A stretch of 41,636 bases of DNA from Candidatus Geothermarchaeota archaeon (GTDB taxonomy: Archaea; Thermoproteota; Nitrososphaeria; Geothermarchaeales; JDFR-13). The position numbers were made by a program, and so were the translations under genes. The notes below the pieces were generated by a model that had not been told where the DNA came from, made no database searches, and saw only the letters and a program-made list of their open reading frames with translations. The stretch lies in contig WAKC01000017.1 in assembly GCA_015523605.1 (NCBI GenBank), positions 1 to 41,636 on the forward strand, given 5' to 3'. Below, piece after piece: positions 29,693 through 38,342 of this stretch. Every line of letters begins with the position of its first letter. Positions within the stretch are counted from its first letter, which is position 1.

Positions 29693-30358
29693 ATGAATAA
29701 ACCTTTCTCAAAAGATGAATTTAAGGTGACGATGAGGATTGGACATTGTTGGCTAAGTAATGTCTGCAGTAAATTTCACCTAACAGGGGAGGTACTTAAA
29801 TCATATAACGACGAAGATAGGCTTTACATGTGGGAAGAGGTTAGACTCTATCTTTTAAGAGATGTCGAGAATGCTAGTCTCTACCGTAAAATTATTTCAT
29901 ATATCATGGATCATGAGCAAATTAGTGATGTGAAGGTAATCCAATCTGAAAACGGTCTTATCCATCTCTTGGTCAAGGTACAGAAATGCCAAGTGTATCT
30001 CATGCTTGAGCGTAACGTCCTAAACTATTCAAAAGAGATTGCAACGTCAAATGGCAATATCTCACTTAGAGTCAAAGCTAAAAAGAGGAGTCATGTTCAG
30101 AAGGTTATGACCAAGCTCATTAGGAAAAATGAGGATATAGAGATATTAAATATCGTTAAGATCAATAAGGACGAGGAATTGACAATACTTCAAGACAGGA
30201 TAGTCCGTATGGCCTGGTCTCTTGGATACTATGACATACCTAAAAAGATAACAATTAAAGAGATGTCTGATATTCTTGGTATCGCACCTGCGACACTCCA
30301 CGAAATTTTGAAGAGAGCCGAGAGGAAGATAATTAATAAATATGTAAAGTCTATCTAA
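29693..30358 (+). CDS. HTH_10 (bacterio-opsin activator-like) transcription regulator
   Basis: 221 residues. The C-terminal 55 residues carry a helix-turn-helix of the HTH_10 type: LTILQDRIVRMAWSLGYYDIPKKI, then MSDILGIAPATLHEILKRAERKI. The N-terminal 160 residues are a mixed alpha/beta domain that I cannot assign; it has three Cys residues (near 19, 26 and 99) and His residues that could sense metal or redox state. It is divergent from the cytochrome oxidase operon across a shared promoter region with an inverted repeat, so control of the oxidase is the simplest guess. Archease follows 45 bases later on the same strand. Confidence 0.85.
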   Translation: MNKPFSKDEFKVTMRIGHCWLSNVCSKFHLTGEVLKSYNDEDRLYMWEEVRLYLLRDVENASLYRKIISYIMDHEQISDVKVIQSENGLIHLLVKVQKCQVYLMLERNVLNYSKEIATSNGNISLRVKAKKRSHVQKVMTKLIRKNEDIEILNIVKINKDEELTILQDRIVRMAWSLGYYDIPKKITIKEMSDILGIAPATLHEILKRAERKIINKYVKSI

Positions 30359-30403
30359 CTTCTTGAAATACACTCTTCTCTAGGGTTATCTTAGGGGATC
30401 AGA

Positions 30404-30832
30404 ATGGAGAAGATATATGAATCACTTCCACATACAGCTGATGTAAAGCTCTTGGTAAGGGGAAAGGACTTGAACGAGGTGTTTGAGAGAGCCGCCTACG
30501 CCCTGATAGACACTACAGTGGATATCAACAAAGTTGAACCTAAAGAGAAAGTTGAGATAACTGTTACCGGTTCAGATATATATGAACTTCTCTATAACTT
30601 TCTAGAAGAACTCATAATACTTGTCGATGCCGACTCAAAGGTATTTTCTAAATTTAAGGTCAATATACACCAGGAAAATGGAGAGTATATATTGAATGCT
30701 GAGATGTGGGGAGAAAAACTAGATTTAAAGAAGCATAATCCGAAGATTCATATAAAGGCTGCTACCTATCATGAGATGGAGATTAGGAAGGAGGACGGAG
30801 AATATATTGCTAGCTTCGTGCTAGATATATAA
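30404..30832 (+). CDS. Archease (RtcB ligase activator)
   Basis: 142 residues. PHTADVKLLVRGKDLNEVFERAAYAL at the start, ELLYNFLEELIILVDAD in the middle and KAATYHEMEI near the end are the archease signature, including acidic metal-binding residues. Archease helps RtcB load GMP and join tRNA halves after intron removal, which is relevant to the doubly interrupted tRNA-Ser 6 kb away. GGGGATC lies just before the ATG. It is convergent with S10, separated by 8 bases. Confidence 0.94.
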   Translation: MEKIYESLPHTADVKLLVRGKDLNEVFERAAYALIDTTVDINKVEPKEKVEITVTGSDIYELLYNFLEELIILVDADSKVFSKFKVNIHQENGEYILNAEMWGEKLDLKKHNPKIHIKAATYHEMEIRKEDGEYIASFVLDI

Positions 30833-30840
30833 AAAACTTG

Positions 30841-31155
30841 CTAAGTTAATCTAACCTCTATAAAAACATCATCTGGGACTCTGAGACGAATTAAATGTTT
30901 CATGGTATTCTCGTTCTGCTCTACATCTATTAGTCTCTTATGAATACGTAGTTCAAACTTATCCCAAGTCTCTGAACCCTGTCCACATGGACTTCTACGT
31001 GTAGGGACTACAAGTCTTCTCGTAGGGAGATATACAGGACCAGAATATTTAGCGCCAGTCTTCTCAGCGATCTCTTTAACCTTCATCATAAATTCATCAA
31101 GGACTTTATGATCCGTCCCCATAACTATTATCCGTGTCTTATAACCCTTTATCAT
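30841..31155 (-). CDS. rps10: 30S ribosomal protein S10
   Basis: 104 residues. Signatures are VKEIAEKTGAKYSGPVYLPTRR and RRSPCGQGSETWDKFELRIHKR, plus IRLRVPDDVFIEVRL at the end. It follows EF-1A by 43 bases, the standard archaeal end of the str operon; a TATA-like GTTATATAC in that gap could give it an extra promoter. A T-run (TTTTTT) directly after the stop, within the archease 3' end, may end transcription. Confidence 0.96.
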   Translation of the reverse strand: MIKGYKTRIIVMGTDHKVLDEFMMKVKEIAEKTGAKYSGPVYLPTRRLVVPTRRSPCGQGSETWDKFELRIHKRLIDVEQNENTMKHLIRLRVPDDVFIEVRLT

Positions 31156-31198
31156 TTCCAGTGCACTAAGAAAAATTAAAGAGAGAGTATATAACTGT

Positions 31199-32515
31199 TT
31201 AACCCTTTATCTTTACGTCAGCCTTCTTCGTAATCTCCTTGACAACTCCAGCCGCAACTGTCTGACCCATATCCCTTATAGCAAACCTACCGATCTCTGG
31301 GAATTTACTAAACTCCTCGAAGGATACGGGTCTTATAGGTCTTAGCTTTACAATAGCTACATCTCCAGTCTTTAAGAAGCTTGGATTCTCCTCCACAACC
31401 TGACCAGTTCTCCTGTCAAGCTTCTTAAGTAGCTCTATAAACGTAACTGCCACTTGAGCCGTATGTACATGCATAACAGGTGTATATCCAACTCCAATAG
31501 CAGTTGGATGATATATTACGAATATCTGTGCAATGAACTCTTCAACCACTGTCGGAGGATCTGTAACATGGCCAACCACATCTCCCCTTCTTATATCTTT
31601 CTTGGAGACACCCTTTACGTTGAAACCTATGTTATCTCCAGCAACTGCCTCCTCCATAGGCTGATGATGCATCTCGATGGACTTAACATCACCCACTAGC
31701 CCTACAGGCATAAATACAACTCTGTCACCAACCCTCATCCTACCAGTCTCGATCCTACCTACTGGTACTGTACCAACTCCAGTGATTGAATATACATCCT
31801 GAATCGGAAGCCTTAATGGCTTGTCGATAGGCTTAGGTGGAACCTCAAACTCATCCAATGCCTCTATAAGAGTCGGACCATCATACCAGGGCATCTTATC
31901 GGATCTCCTCACCACATTGTCTCCGGTCCATGCTGATACTGGTACAAACCTGATCTTATCTACCTTATAACCTAGTGTCTTCAAGAGTCTTGCAACCTCA
32001 TTCTTAACCTCTTCATACCGCTCCTGGCTCCAGTTCACACCAGGGTCGTCCATCTTATTAATGGCCACTACAATCTGGTCTATACCTAAGATCTTAGCTA
32101 GGCTTGCATGCTCCCTAGTCTGACCACCTGGAGAGATACCGGCCTCAAACTCACCGGGCCTAGCTGAAATAACTAGGATAGCTGCGTCAGCCTCACTAGC
32201 ACCTGTAATCATGTTCTTAATGAAGTCTCTATGGCCTGGTGCATCAATCAATGTAAACTCATACTTTTTACTCTCGAATCTATAGAAGGATAGGTCTATT
32301 GTAAGACCTCTCTCCCTCTCCTCCTTCAACTTATCCATAACCCAGGCAAACTTGAATGTTTCTTTCCCGAGTTTCTTCGCCTCTTCTTCATACTGCTGGA
32401 TAATTCTCTGGTCTATGAACCCAGCTTCATACAATAGCCTACCCATTAATGTACTCTTACCATGGTCTACATGACCTATCGTGATTATATTCAAATGCTC
32501 CTTCTCCCTTGGCAT
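31199..32515 (-). CDS. tuf: Translation elongation factor 1-alpha
   Basis: 438 residues. GTPase that brings aminoacyl-tRNA to the ribosome. G1 [10 protein letters not shown]2 region [12 protein letters not shown]3 [16 protein letters not shown]4 NKMDDP and G5 SAW are all present, followed by two beta-barrels ([37 protein letters not shown]). Length is normal and there is no intein. GGTGAGGTAAT lies just before the ATG and a TATA box lies about 47 bases up, so the gene can be transcribed independently of S7 as well as with it. Confidence 0.97.
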   Translation of the reverse strand: MPREKEHLNIITIGHVDHGKSTLMGRLLYEAGFIDQRIIQQYEEEAKKLGKETFKFAWVMDKLKEERERGLTIDLSFYRFESKKYEFTLIDAPGHRDFIKNMITGASEADAAILVISARPGEFEAGISPGGQTREHASLAKILGIDQIVVAINKMDDPGVNWSQERYEEVKNEVARLLKTLGYKVDKIRFVPVSAWTGDNVVRRSDKMPWYDGPTLIEALDEFEVPPKPIDKPLRLPIQDVYSITGVGTVPVGRIETGRMRVGDRVVFMPVGLVGDVKSIEMHHQPMEEAVAGDNIGFNVKGVSKKDIRRGDVVGHVTDPPTVVEEFIAQIFVIYHPTAIGVGYTPVMHVHTAQVAVTFIELLKKLDRRTGQVVEENPSFLKTGDVAIVKLRPIRPVSFEEFSKFPEIGRFAIRDMGQTVAAGVVKEITKKADVKIKG

Positions 32516-32554
32516 ATTACCTCACCACTCAATTCAAGTTAAATATCCCATTAT

Positions 32555-32567
32555 GATATATATAAAC
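32555..32567 (-). promoter_or_regulatory. TATA box of EF-1A
   Basis: GGTTTATATATATC on the minus strand, centred about 46 bases before the ATG, in a 99-base gap after S7. The predicted leader of about 20 bases contains GGTGAGG. Fits an extra strong promoter for a very abundant protein. Confidence 0.5.
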
Positions 32568-32614
32568 CAATTAAGAAGCCATATATAAATGTGTTTATTA
32601 AAAAGATTAGGTGG

Positions 32615-33196
32615 CTATCTGGATGCAAGTGCAATCCTTTCTATCTCTACCCGTTTAGATATCGCATAGCTTGACAGGTCATTCCTAGCCGCAAGTATTA
32701 TCTCTCTAGCCAGAGCCTCTTCTATAGTCATTCTATTATTACGTGCAGCGTTTTTAGCACCTATAACAATATTCTTAAGTGCTACATCAATCCTACGAAG
32801 TGGAGAAACATCTACAGAGACTGTGTAAGCTGCACCACCATAGGCTATGGTAGTAACATCCTCACATGGACCTGCGTTTTCAATCGCATATATCAGAAGT
32901 TGGATTGGATTGTCTCCTGTCTCCAACTCTATAATTCTGAAGGCCGCCTCTACAATCTTAATCGCCTTAGCTTTTTTACCACCCATCTTACCAGGTCTCA
33001 TCAGCTTATTGACGAGCCGCTCAACAATATTCACTTTAGCCTTCTCAAATTTTCTATGTTCGTGTCGCCCCCCACTCCAGGGGAGTAAAACAGGTTTTAG
33101 AGATATATAGTCTTTAAGGCTGACATCCCTAACCTCTACATCCTTAAAAGAATACCTCCCAAAAAGCTTAAGCCATACAACATTTTTAGAGGCCAT
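32615..33196 (-). CDS. rps7: 30S ribosomal protein S7
   Basis: About 193 residues. Signatures: VERLVNKLMRPGKMGGKKAKAI, AIENAGPCEDVTTIAYGGAAY, VSPLRRIDVALKNIVIGA and LAREIILAARNDLSSYAI (all visible). It organises the head of the small subunit. The ATG at 33196 with GGGGTG upstream is chosen; a GTG three codons earlier is possible. It lies 20 bases after S12. Confidence 0.96.
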   Translation of the reverse strand: MASKNVVWLKLFGRYSFKDVEVRDVSLKDYISLKPVLLPWSGGRHEHRKFEKAKVNIVERLVNKLMRPGKMGGKKAKAIKIVEAAFRIIELETGDNPIQLLIYAIENAGPCEDVTTIAYGGAAYTVSVDVSPLRRIDVALKNIVIGAKNAARNNRMTIEEALAREIILAARNDLSSYAISKRVEIERIALASR

Positions 33197-33216
33197 TGTA
33201 TACACCCCTCAACTAT

Positions 33217-33657
33217 CTACCTCTTAGGTTTCTTAACCTTACCTATAACTAGTAGGTTAAGAGGGACCCCATTGACAAGAAATACACGGTATCTAACTCC
33301 TGGAAGATCACCCATGGCACGGCCTTGAGAACCGCCTATACCCTCTATCATCACCTCATCATGCTCATCAACCACGTTTAAAGCACCGTCTCCAGGTAAG
33401 AAGGCGGTAACCTGCTTACCATTCTTAATGAGTTGAACCCTTACACATTTCCTGAGAGCTGAGTTCGGCTGCTTAGACTCGATACCAACCTTCTCAATAA
33501 CTATACCCCTAGCCATCGGAGCGCCTTCTAGTGGATCTGCCTTCTCATCCAGCCTAAGCATTCTACGTCTATATTTAACATCACTCCATCTAAACTTTTT
33601 CCTCTTCATAACCAACTTTCTAGCTGCAAACATACCCTTCGGACTCTTTCTACCCAT
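33217..33657 (-). CDS. rps12: 30S ribosomal protein S12
   Basis: 146 residues. [20 protein letters not shown] and [17 protein letters not shown] are the decoding-site loops; [18 protein letters not shown] follows. The N-terminal extension ([19 protein letters not shown]) is the archaeal form. It lies between NusA and S7 as in other archaea. Confidence 0.97.
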   Translation of the reverse strand: MGRKSPKGMFAARKLVMKRKKFRWSDVKYRRRMLRLDEKADPLEGAPMARGIVIEKVGIESKQPNSALRKCVRVQLIKNGKQVTAFLPGDGALNVVDEHDEVMIEGIGGSQGRAMGDLPGVRYRVFLVNGVPLNLLVIGKVKKPKR

Positions 33658-33689
33658 ATACCCACACCCTTCTATATCCTATTCAAGAA

Positions 33690-34184
33690 TTACCTTATAT
33701 TTATTCTTTCTATCCCATAGAGGGCTTTGGAGAATATCCTGCCAGCCTTAGCCCTTATACCACCCCTACCGATAACTGCTCCCTTCCTATTCGGTGGAAC
33801 CACAATAGTAACTATTTTACGCCCCCCAGACTCGCTCATCATAATCTGAGAGTCACTATTTAAGCCGAAGAAACCACGTAAAAACCTTAATGGATCGGGA
33901 TAATAGGCAACGACATATGCAGGTTTATTGAGATTTTCAGAGATTAGTCTAGATAACTCCCTCAACACCTTCTCATTAGTAAGTTTACCACTGATATTCC
34001 TCCGGATCTCCTTACGCAGGACAGGGTCGGATAATAAAGTATAGACGTCTTCATGGGAGATAAGAAAGTAGACGACACCATCAACGATTTTACAGGTAAT
34101 TGGATTGACCCCTGTTAAACCAGTAAATATACTCATCAATGACAGTTCGTCGTTAGTCAAGGTGAATCGTGGCTCATTGGACAT
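33690..34184 (-). CDS. nusA: Archaeal NusA-like KH-domain protein
   Basis: 164 residues, two KH domains without the polymerase-binding N-terminal or S1 domains of bacterial NusA. The second KH shows VVPPNRKGAVIGRGGIRAKAGRIF. Its position between L30e and S12 is constant in archaea, and a role in termination or ribosome biogenesis is assumed from the family. It overlaps L30e by 11 bases. Confidence 0.9.
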   Translation of the reverse strand: MSNEPRFTLTNDELSLMSIFTGLTGVNPITCKIVDGVVYFLISHEDVYTLLSDPVLRKEIRRNISGKLTNEKVLRELSRLISENLNKPAYVVAYYPDPLRFLRGFFGLNSDSQIMMSESGGRKIVTIVVPPNRKGAVIGRGGIRAKAGRIFSKALYGIERINIR

Positions 34185-34503
34185 TTAGAATCTCCTCATC
34201 TATCGGAGCACTCCCAAAGTCGTAGATAGCCACAACCGAGACTGAATGGGGCCTCCTACATAAAGCTCCAAGCTCGAGATTTGTCTTCCGACTCCTTAGA
34301 ACCTTTACAGCCACACCCTTCTTCCTAAGTATCTCATTTATCTCCTCCTCCAATCCAGGCGGTGGATTCCTACATACGAGAACCGCTTTAATCTTATCAG
34401 GTTCATTCTCCAGAGCCCATAGAACATTATTCCTACCAAATAGTATCTTACCTGTCCTAGCTATAACCGGCATTACATCCTCAATCTTCTTTACCGTACT
34501 CAT
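34174..34503 (-). CDS. rpl30e: Ribosomal protein L30e
   Basis: 109 residues, L7Ae/L30e fold. TGKILFGRNNVLWALENEPDKIKAVLVCRN is the N-terminal RNA-binding part, and LELGALCRRPHSVSVVAIYDFG the second. It binds kink-turn-like RNA in the large subunit. It begins 2 bases after the rpoA stop and overlaps NusA. Confidence 0.93.
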   Translation of the reverse strand: MSTVKKIEDVMPVIARTGKILFGRNNVLWALENEPDKIKAVLVCRNPPPGLEEEINEILRKKGVAVKVLRSRKTNLELGALCRRPHSVSVVAIYDFGSAPIDEEILNVQ

Positions 34504-34505
34504 CT

Positions 34506-37500
34506 CTAACCACCGACTCTAATGTATACATTGACAGACCCGGTACCTACTGGTACACGAGACCCTACAATAATGTTTTCTGTTGGGCCTCTTAAATAAT
34601 CAACTTCACCTCTTACAGCGGCCTTCACCAGTACAGGCACTGTAGTCTCAAACGCTGCCTTAGCTAATACACTCTCCTTGGTAGCTACAACGCCGTATCT
34701 ACCCATCTGTTTAATAGCGCCATCCCTAGTCATCATATCGGCGACCAACATAACATGTCTAATATCCACGTCTAGACCCTGCTCATCCAAGACAGCTTTA
34801 ATCTCATCAATAATTGCATTCCTAGCTGCCTCAATACCTAAAACCTCATAGATCTCAAAGATATCGTTTGTCACCGTCCTAACAGGATCTACACCTTCGA
34901 ACTTTAAGACCTCTTTTAAATTACTACCTGTAGTATATAACACCCATTCCTCCTCACCAGTCTCCTCATTAATCACCTTATCAACAGTCACCCTGACAAT
35001 ACCCTGCACACCCGCTATATGCTTATCTAGGAACCGGTCTACAGCCCTTCTAAGCTTTGTGAGAATAAGACCCATATCCTGTATCTCCCCTTCTTTTGTC
35101 TTTAAAGAGGGTTTAACCGCCAATATATTACCATTTAACTCTGTAGAGTATCTCCTGCTAAACACCTTCTTAACATCCTTAGGAGTCAACCCAGTCTTCT
35201 CCAAAGCCTCCATATCCAACTCAAATACAACTCTACGACTCATCAAATCAATCTTAGCCGATTTAACCACATCCCTCAACTTAGTGCTCTTAATCCTATT
35301 AGCAATCTTCTCAGCCATCTCCTGTGAATACCTATGTTTCTCATCCAAGTATATAGTCATCCTCGGCGTAGAAGGCTTCTGCTTCGCATCAACAATCTCT
35401 ATAATCCTAGGCAGACCAATCGTTACGTTCTTCTCCTTAACACCTGCATAGTGGAAAGTCCTAAGCGTCATCTGTGTACCCGGCTCTCCAATAGACTGTG
35501 CAGTTATAACACCAATAGCCGTATTAGGATCTATCATCGCAGTTCTATAGTTGATAACGGCCTGTCTAATCGCCTCTCTAACCACATCCTTATTAGCCCT
35601 CTTCCTTATCAAAGTCTCACGAAGCTCCTCATACAGGGACTTTGGAATCTCATCCTTTACCTTCTCAAGAAGCTCGTCAATATACTTCACCCCAGCATAC
35701 TTCTTAGTCGGATACAATAGAGATATAGATTCCACAAGACGCTCAACGTTCACAGGCTTACCATGGTCGCTCCTCGCCGGATCTACCTTATCATCACCAT
35801 ATACAAACTGTACAATCTTACCATATGAAGTCCTAACAGTAAAGTCATTATCGACTTGTAGATGCTCGAGGGAGTATAATAGCCTCCTATAGAGATAACC
35901 ACTCTGTTGAGTCTTAACAGCGGTATCCATCAATCCCTCCCTACCACTCATGGCATGGAAGAAGAATTCAACTGGATTCAAGCCAGTATAGAAATTACTC
36001 TCTATAAATCCTCTAGCCTTAGCCCCTATATCATTCTCCTTAAATGTACTTAGAGTTCTATTTCCATACCCCCTAGATATACGTTCACCACGTATCGTCT
36101 GCTGACCCAGCATAGCGGTCAACTGCGCAACATTAATGTCAGTACCCCTAGCTCCACTCATAACCATTACATACAGTGGATTATCCTTATCCAAATTCTC
36201 TAATGCCTTTAGACCCGCCTGCGTCCTAGCTTCAGCAAGGATCTCGTGTATCTTCTGCTCTAAACTCTCCTCAGCAGATAATCCCTTGATAAGCTCAAGC
36301 CTTCCACTTCTATAGTCCTCAATAACCTTATCCACCTTTCTAGAAGCCTCCTCAGCAATCTTCTTAATCTCCTTAACAACCTTATCTGGCAACCTCAAAT
36401 CCTCAATTCCAATAGAGAACCCTCTAGCCTGGAGATACCTATCCAACACCCTAGAGAAGTTTGTTATAAACTTACCTCCAAAACGATTACCATACTCTCT
36501 AACAAGTCTGTGGAGCACACTATCGGCCTGCTCAGCACCGATAGACTTCTTATCGATAACACCCTTAACCAAGATACCCTGCTTAATAATAACATCCTCA
36601 TCCAATCTAGACTTCAACGAATAGGTAAACGTATCTGGGATTAAGATACTGAATAGAATATGCCCCAGATGCCCACCCTTCTTAATCAAATCTAGTTTAG
36701 GAATCTCATCATAAACAGATAATAGATTGAAGAAGAGTGGTTTATCAAGCTTCTTTTCATCCCTAGTCAATAGGAAAGACGATGTTAGATAGTCCTTCGT
36801 AAATCCGATGATAGGGGCTCCATACCTTGGACTGATAATCTGATTCTCAACCAGCATTAGGGATAAAGCTTCAGCAGATGCCTCACTATTCTGTGGGACA
36901 TGGAGATTCATCTCATCTCCATCAAAGTCTGCGTTATATGGTGGACAGACAGTAAGATGGAGTCTAAAGGTTCTATATGGCAATATCCTAGCTTTATGTC
37001 CCATAATTGACATCCTATGAAGGGATGGCTGCCTATTGAATAGTACGATATCTCCATCCATCAGGTGACGTTCAACAATATCTCCAACCTCTAGACTCTC
37101 AGCCAACATACTTCTATCGACAACATATTTCAAGCTATGTTTAACCAGCCTTCCATTCCTCATCTTAAGAATATAGTTTGCACCTGGATATTCATCTGCA
37201 CCTCTCCTGACAAGTTCCTTCAAAAATTCGATATTGAAGGGTGTAACAGACACTGGAACGGTAAGGATCTTAGCCATATCAATGGGTACACCTACCTCAT
37301 TAATGTCTAGATTAGAATCTGGAGAAATCACGGTCCTCGCGGAGAAGTTGACACGCTTACCAATCAAGTTATTCCTAAATCTACCCTCCTTACCCGATAG
37401 ACGTTGGACCAAGGTCTTAAGCCTCTTAACACCCCTATGAGTCGCAGGGGGTATACCAGGCAATTCATTGTTAAAGTATGTTACAACATGAAGCTGAAGG

Positions 37501-38342
37501 ACATCATAGTCGTTCTTAAGAGCCATAGCTACAGAGCCCGCAGCCTTATCCTTCTTAATTTTATTGTTAACCTTGACTATATCGACTAGCTTATGAGTTA
37601 GGTCATCCTCCCTCTTCTCACCACCCTCATGAAGAATCGACGGTCTAACCGTCAATGGAGGAACAGGCAGAACCGTTAGAATAAACCATTCAGGTCTAAC
37701 ACTATCTTTATCCAGACCATAGAGAATGAGATCGTCATCTGGAATTCTTTCAAATATCTCCCTTATCTCACTAGGCATCAACTCGATCTTCTCTCCCTCA
37801 ATGTCTTTATAGTATTTATACGGCTTCTCAAACACGATCTTCACATTCTCCATTCCACAATGGGGACATCTCTCAGATTCATATGCCTTTTTAATAACGG
37901 TCTTTACAAACGCACCATATAACTCAGGCAGATTCTTCTTAAGAAGTTTAGCTCTCTTTCTGAGAGCGTTTACCTCCTCCTCTGGAAGCTTTATTCTACC
38001 ACAGTTCATACATACGCCACGGAGGATATTGTAAATATGATCTGTAAATAGAACATTGATAACTGGGAGGGCCAAGTCTATATATCCGAAGTGTCCAGGA
38101 CAATTCTCCCTATCATTTCCACATACTGGACAGTAAGACCCTGGCTCAGGAGCCCCAAGCCTTGAATCCAACACACTGCCCGGTACAGGAGAGCCTACCT
38201 CATCCCTAGGTATGTCGTTTGTAATCTCTACAACGGACATCGACCTAATCATCTGAGGCGATAATACGCCAAACTTTATAGAGTCTATTCTATATCTCGA
38301 AGCCAACTCCTTATATCTAAAATAGTCGGTTGTAAAAGCCAT
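34506..38342 (-). CDS. rpoA: DNA-directed RNA polymerase subunit A, unsplit (A' plus A'')
   Basis: 1278 residues, the sum of A' and A'' of most archaea, in one frame. Zinc site 1: Cys71, Cys74, Cys81 and His84 (CPVCGNDRENCPGH). Zinc site 2: Cys111, Cys114, Cys159 and Cys162. Catalytic loop NADFDGD at 470-476 with the Mg-binding Asp triad. A'-type sequence runs to about residue 880 and A''-type begins by about 905; the trigger-loop/bridge region TAQSIGEPGTQMTLRTFHYAG follows at 947-967. Splitting of this gene is the rule in Euryarchaeota and classic Crenarchaeota, whereas fusion is reported for Thaumarchaeota and relatives. The ATG follows the rpoB stop with no gap. Confidence 0.97.
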   Translation of the reverse strand: MAFTTDYFRYKELASRYRIDSIKFGVLSPQMIRSMSVVEITNDIPRDEVGSPVPGSVLDSRLGAPEPGSYCPVCGNDRENCPGHFGYIDLALPVINVLFTDHIYNILRGVCMNCGRIKLPEEEVNALRKRAKLLKKNLPELYGAFVKTVIKKAYESERCPHCGMENVKIVFEKPYKYYKDIEGEKIELMPSEIREIFERIPDDDLILYGLDKDSVRPEWFILTVLPVPPLTVRPSILHEGGEKREDDLTHKLVDIVKVNNKIKKDKAAGSVAMALKNDYDVLQLHVVTYFNNELPGIPPATHRGVKRLKTLVQRLSGKEGRFRNNLIGKRVNFSARTVISPDSNLDINEVGVPIDMAKILTVPVSVTPFNIEFLKELVRRGADEYPGANYILKMRNGRLVKHSLKYVVDRSMLAESLEVGDIVERHLMDGDIVLFNRQPSLHRMSIMGHKARILPYRTFRLHLTVCPPYNADFDGDEMNLHVPQNSEASAEALSLMLVENQIISPRYGAPIIGFTKDYLTSSFLLTRDEKKLDKPLFFNLLSVYDEIPKLDLIKKGGHLGHILFSILIPDTFTYSLKSRLDEDVIIKQGILVKGVIDKKSIGAEQADSVLHRLVREYGNRFGGKFITNFSRVLDRYLQARGFSIGIEDLRLPDKVVKEIKKIAEEASRKVDKVIEDYRSGRLELIKGLSAEESLEQKIHEILAEARTQAGLKALENLDKDNPLYVMVMSGARGTDINVAQLTAMLGQQTIRGERISRGYGNRTLSTFKENDIGAKARGFIESNFYTGLNPVEFFFHAMSGREGLMDTAVKTQQSGYLYRRLLYSLEHLQVDNDFTVRTSYGKIVQFVYGDDKVDPARSDHGKPVNVERLVESISLLYPTKKYAGVKYIDELLEKVKDEIPKSLYEELRETLIRKRANKDVVREAIRQAVINYRTAMIDPNTAIGVITAQSIGEPGTQMTLRTFHYAGVKEKNVTIGLPRIIEIVDAKQKPSTPRMTIYLDEKHRYSQEMAEKIANRIKSTKLRDVVKSAKIDLMSRRVVFELDMEALEKTGLTPKDVKKVFSRRYSTELNGNILAVKPSLKTKEGEIQDMGLILTKLRRAVDRFLDKHIAGVQGIVRVTVDKVINEETGEEEWVLYTTGSNLKEVLKFEGVDPVRTVTNDIFEIYEVLGIEAARNAIIDEIKAVLDEQGLDVDIRHVMLVADMMTRDGAIKQMGRYGVVATKESVLAKAAFETTVPVLVKAAVRGEVDYLRGPTENIIVGSRVPVGTGSVNVYIRVGG

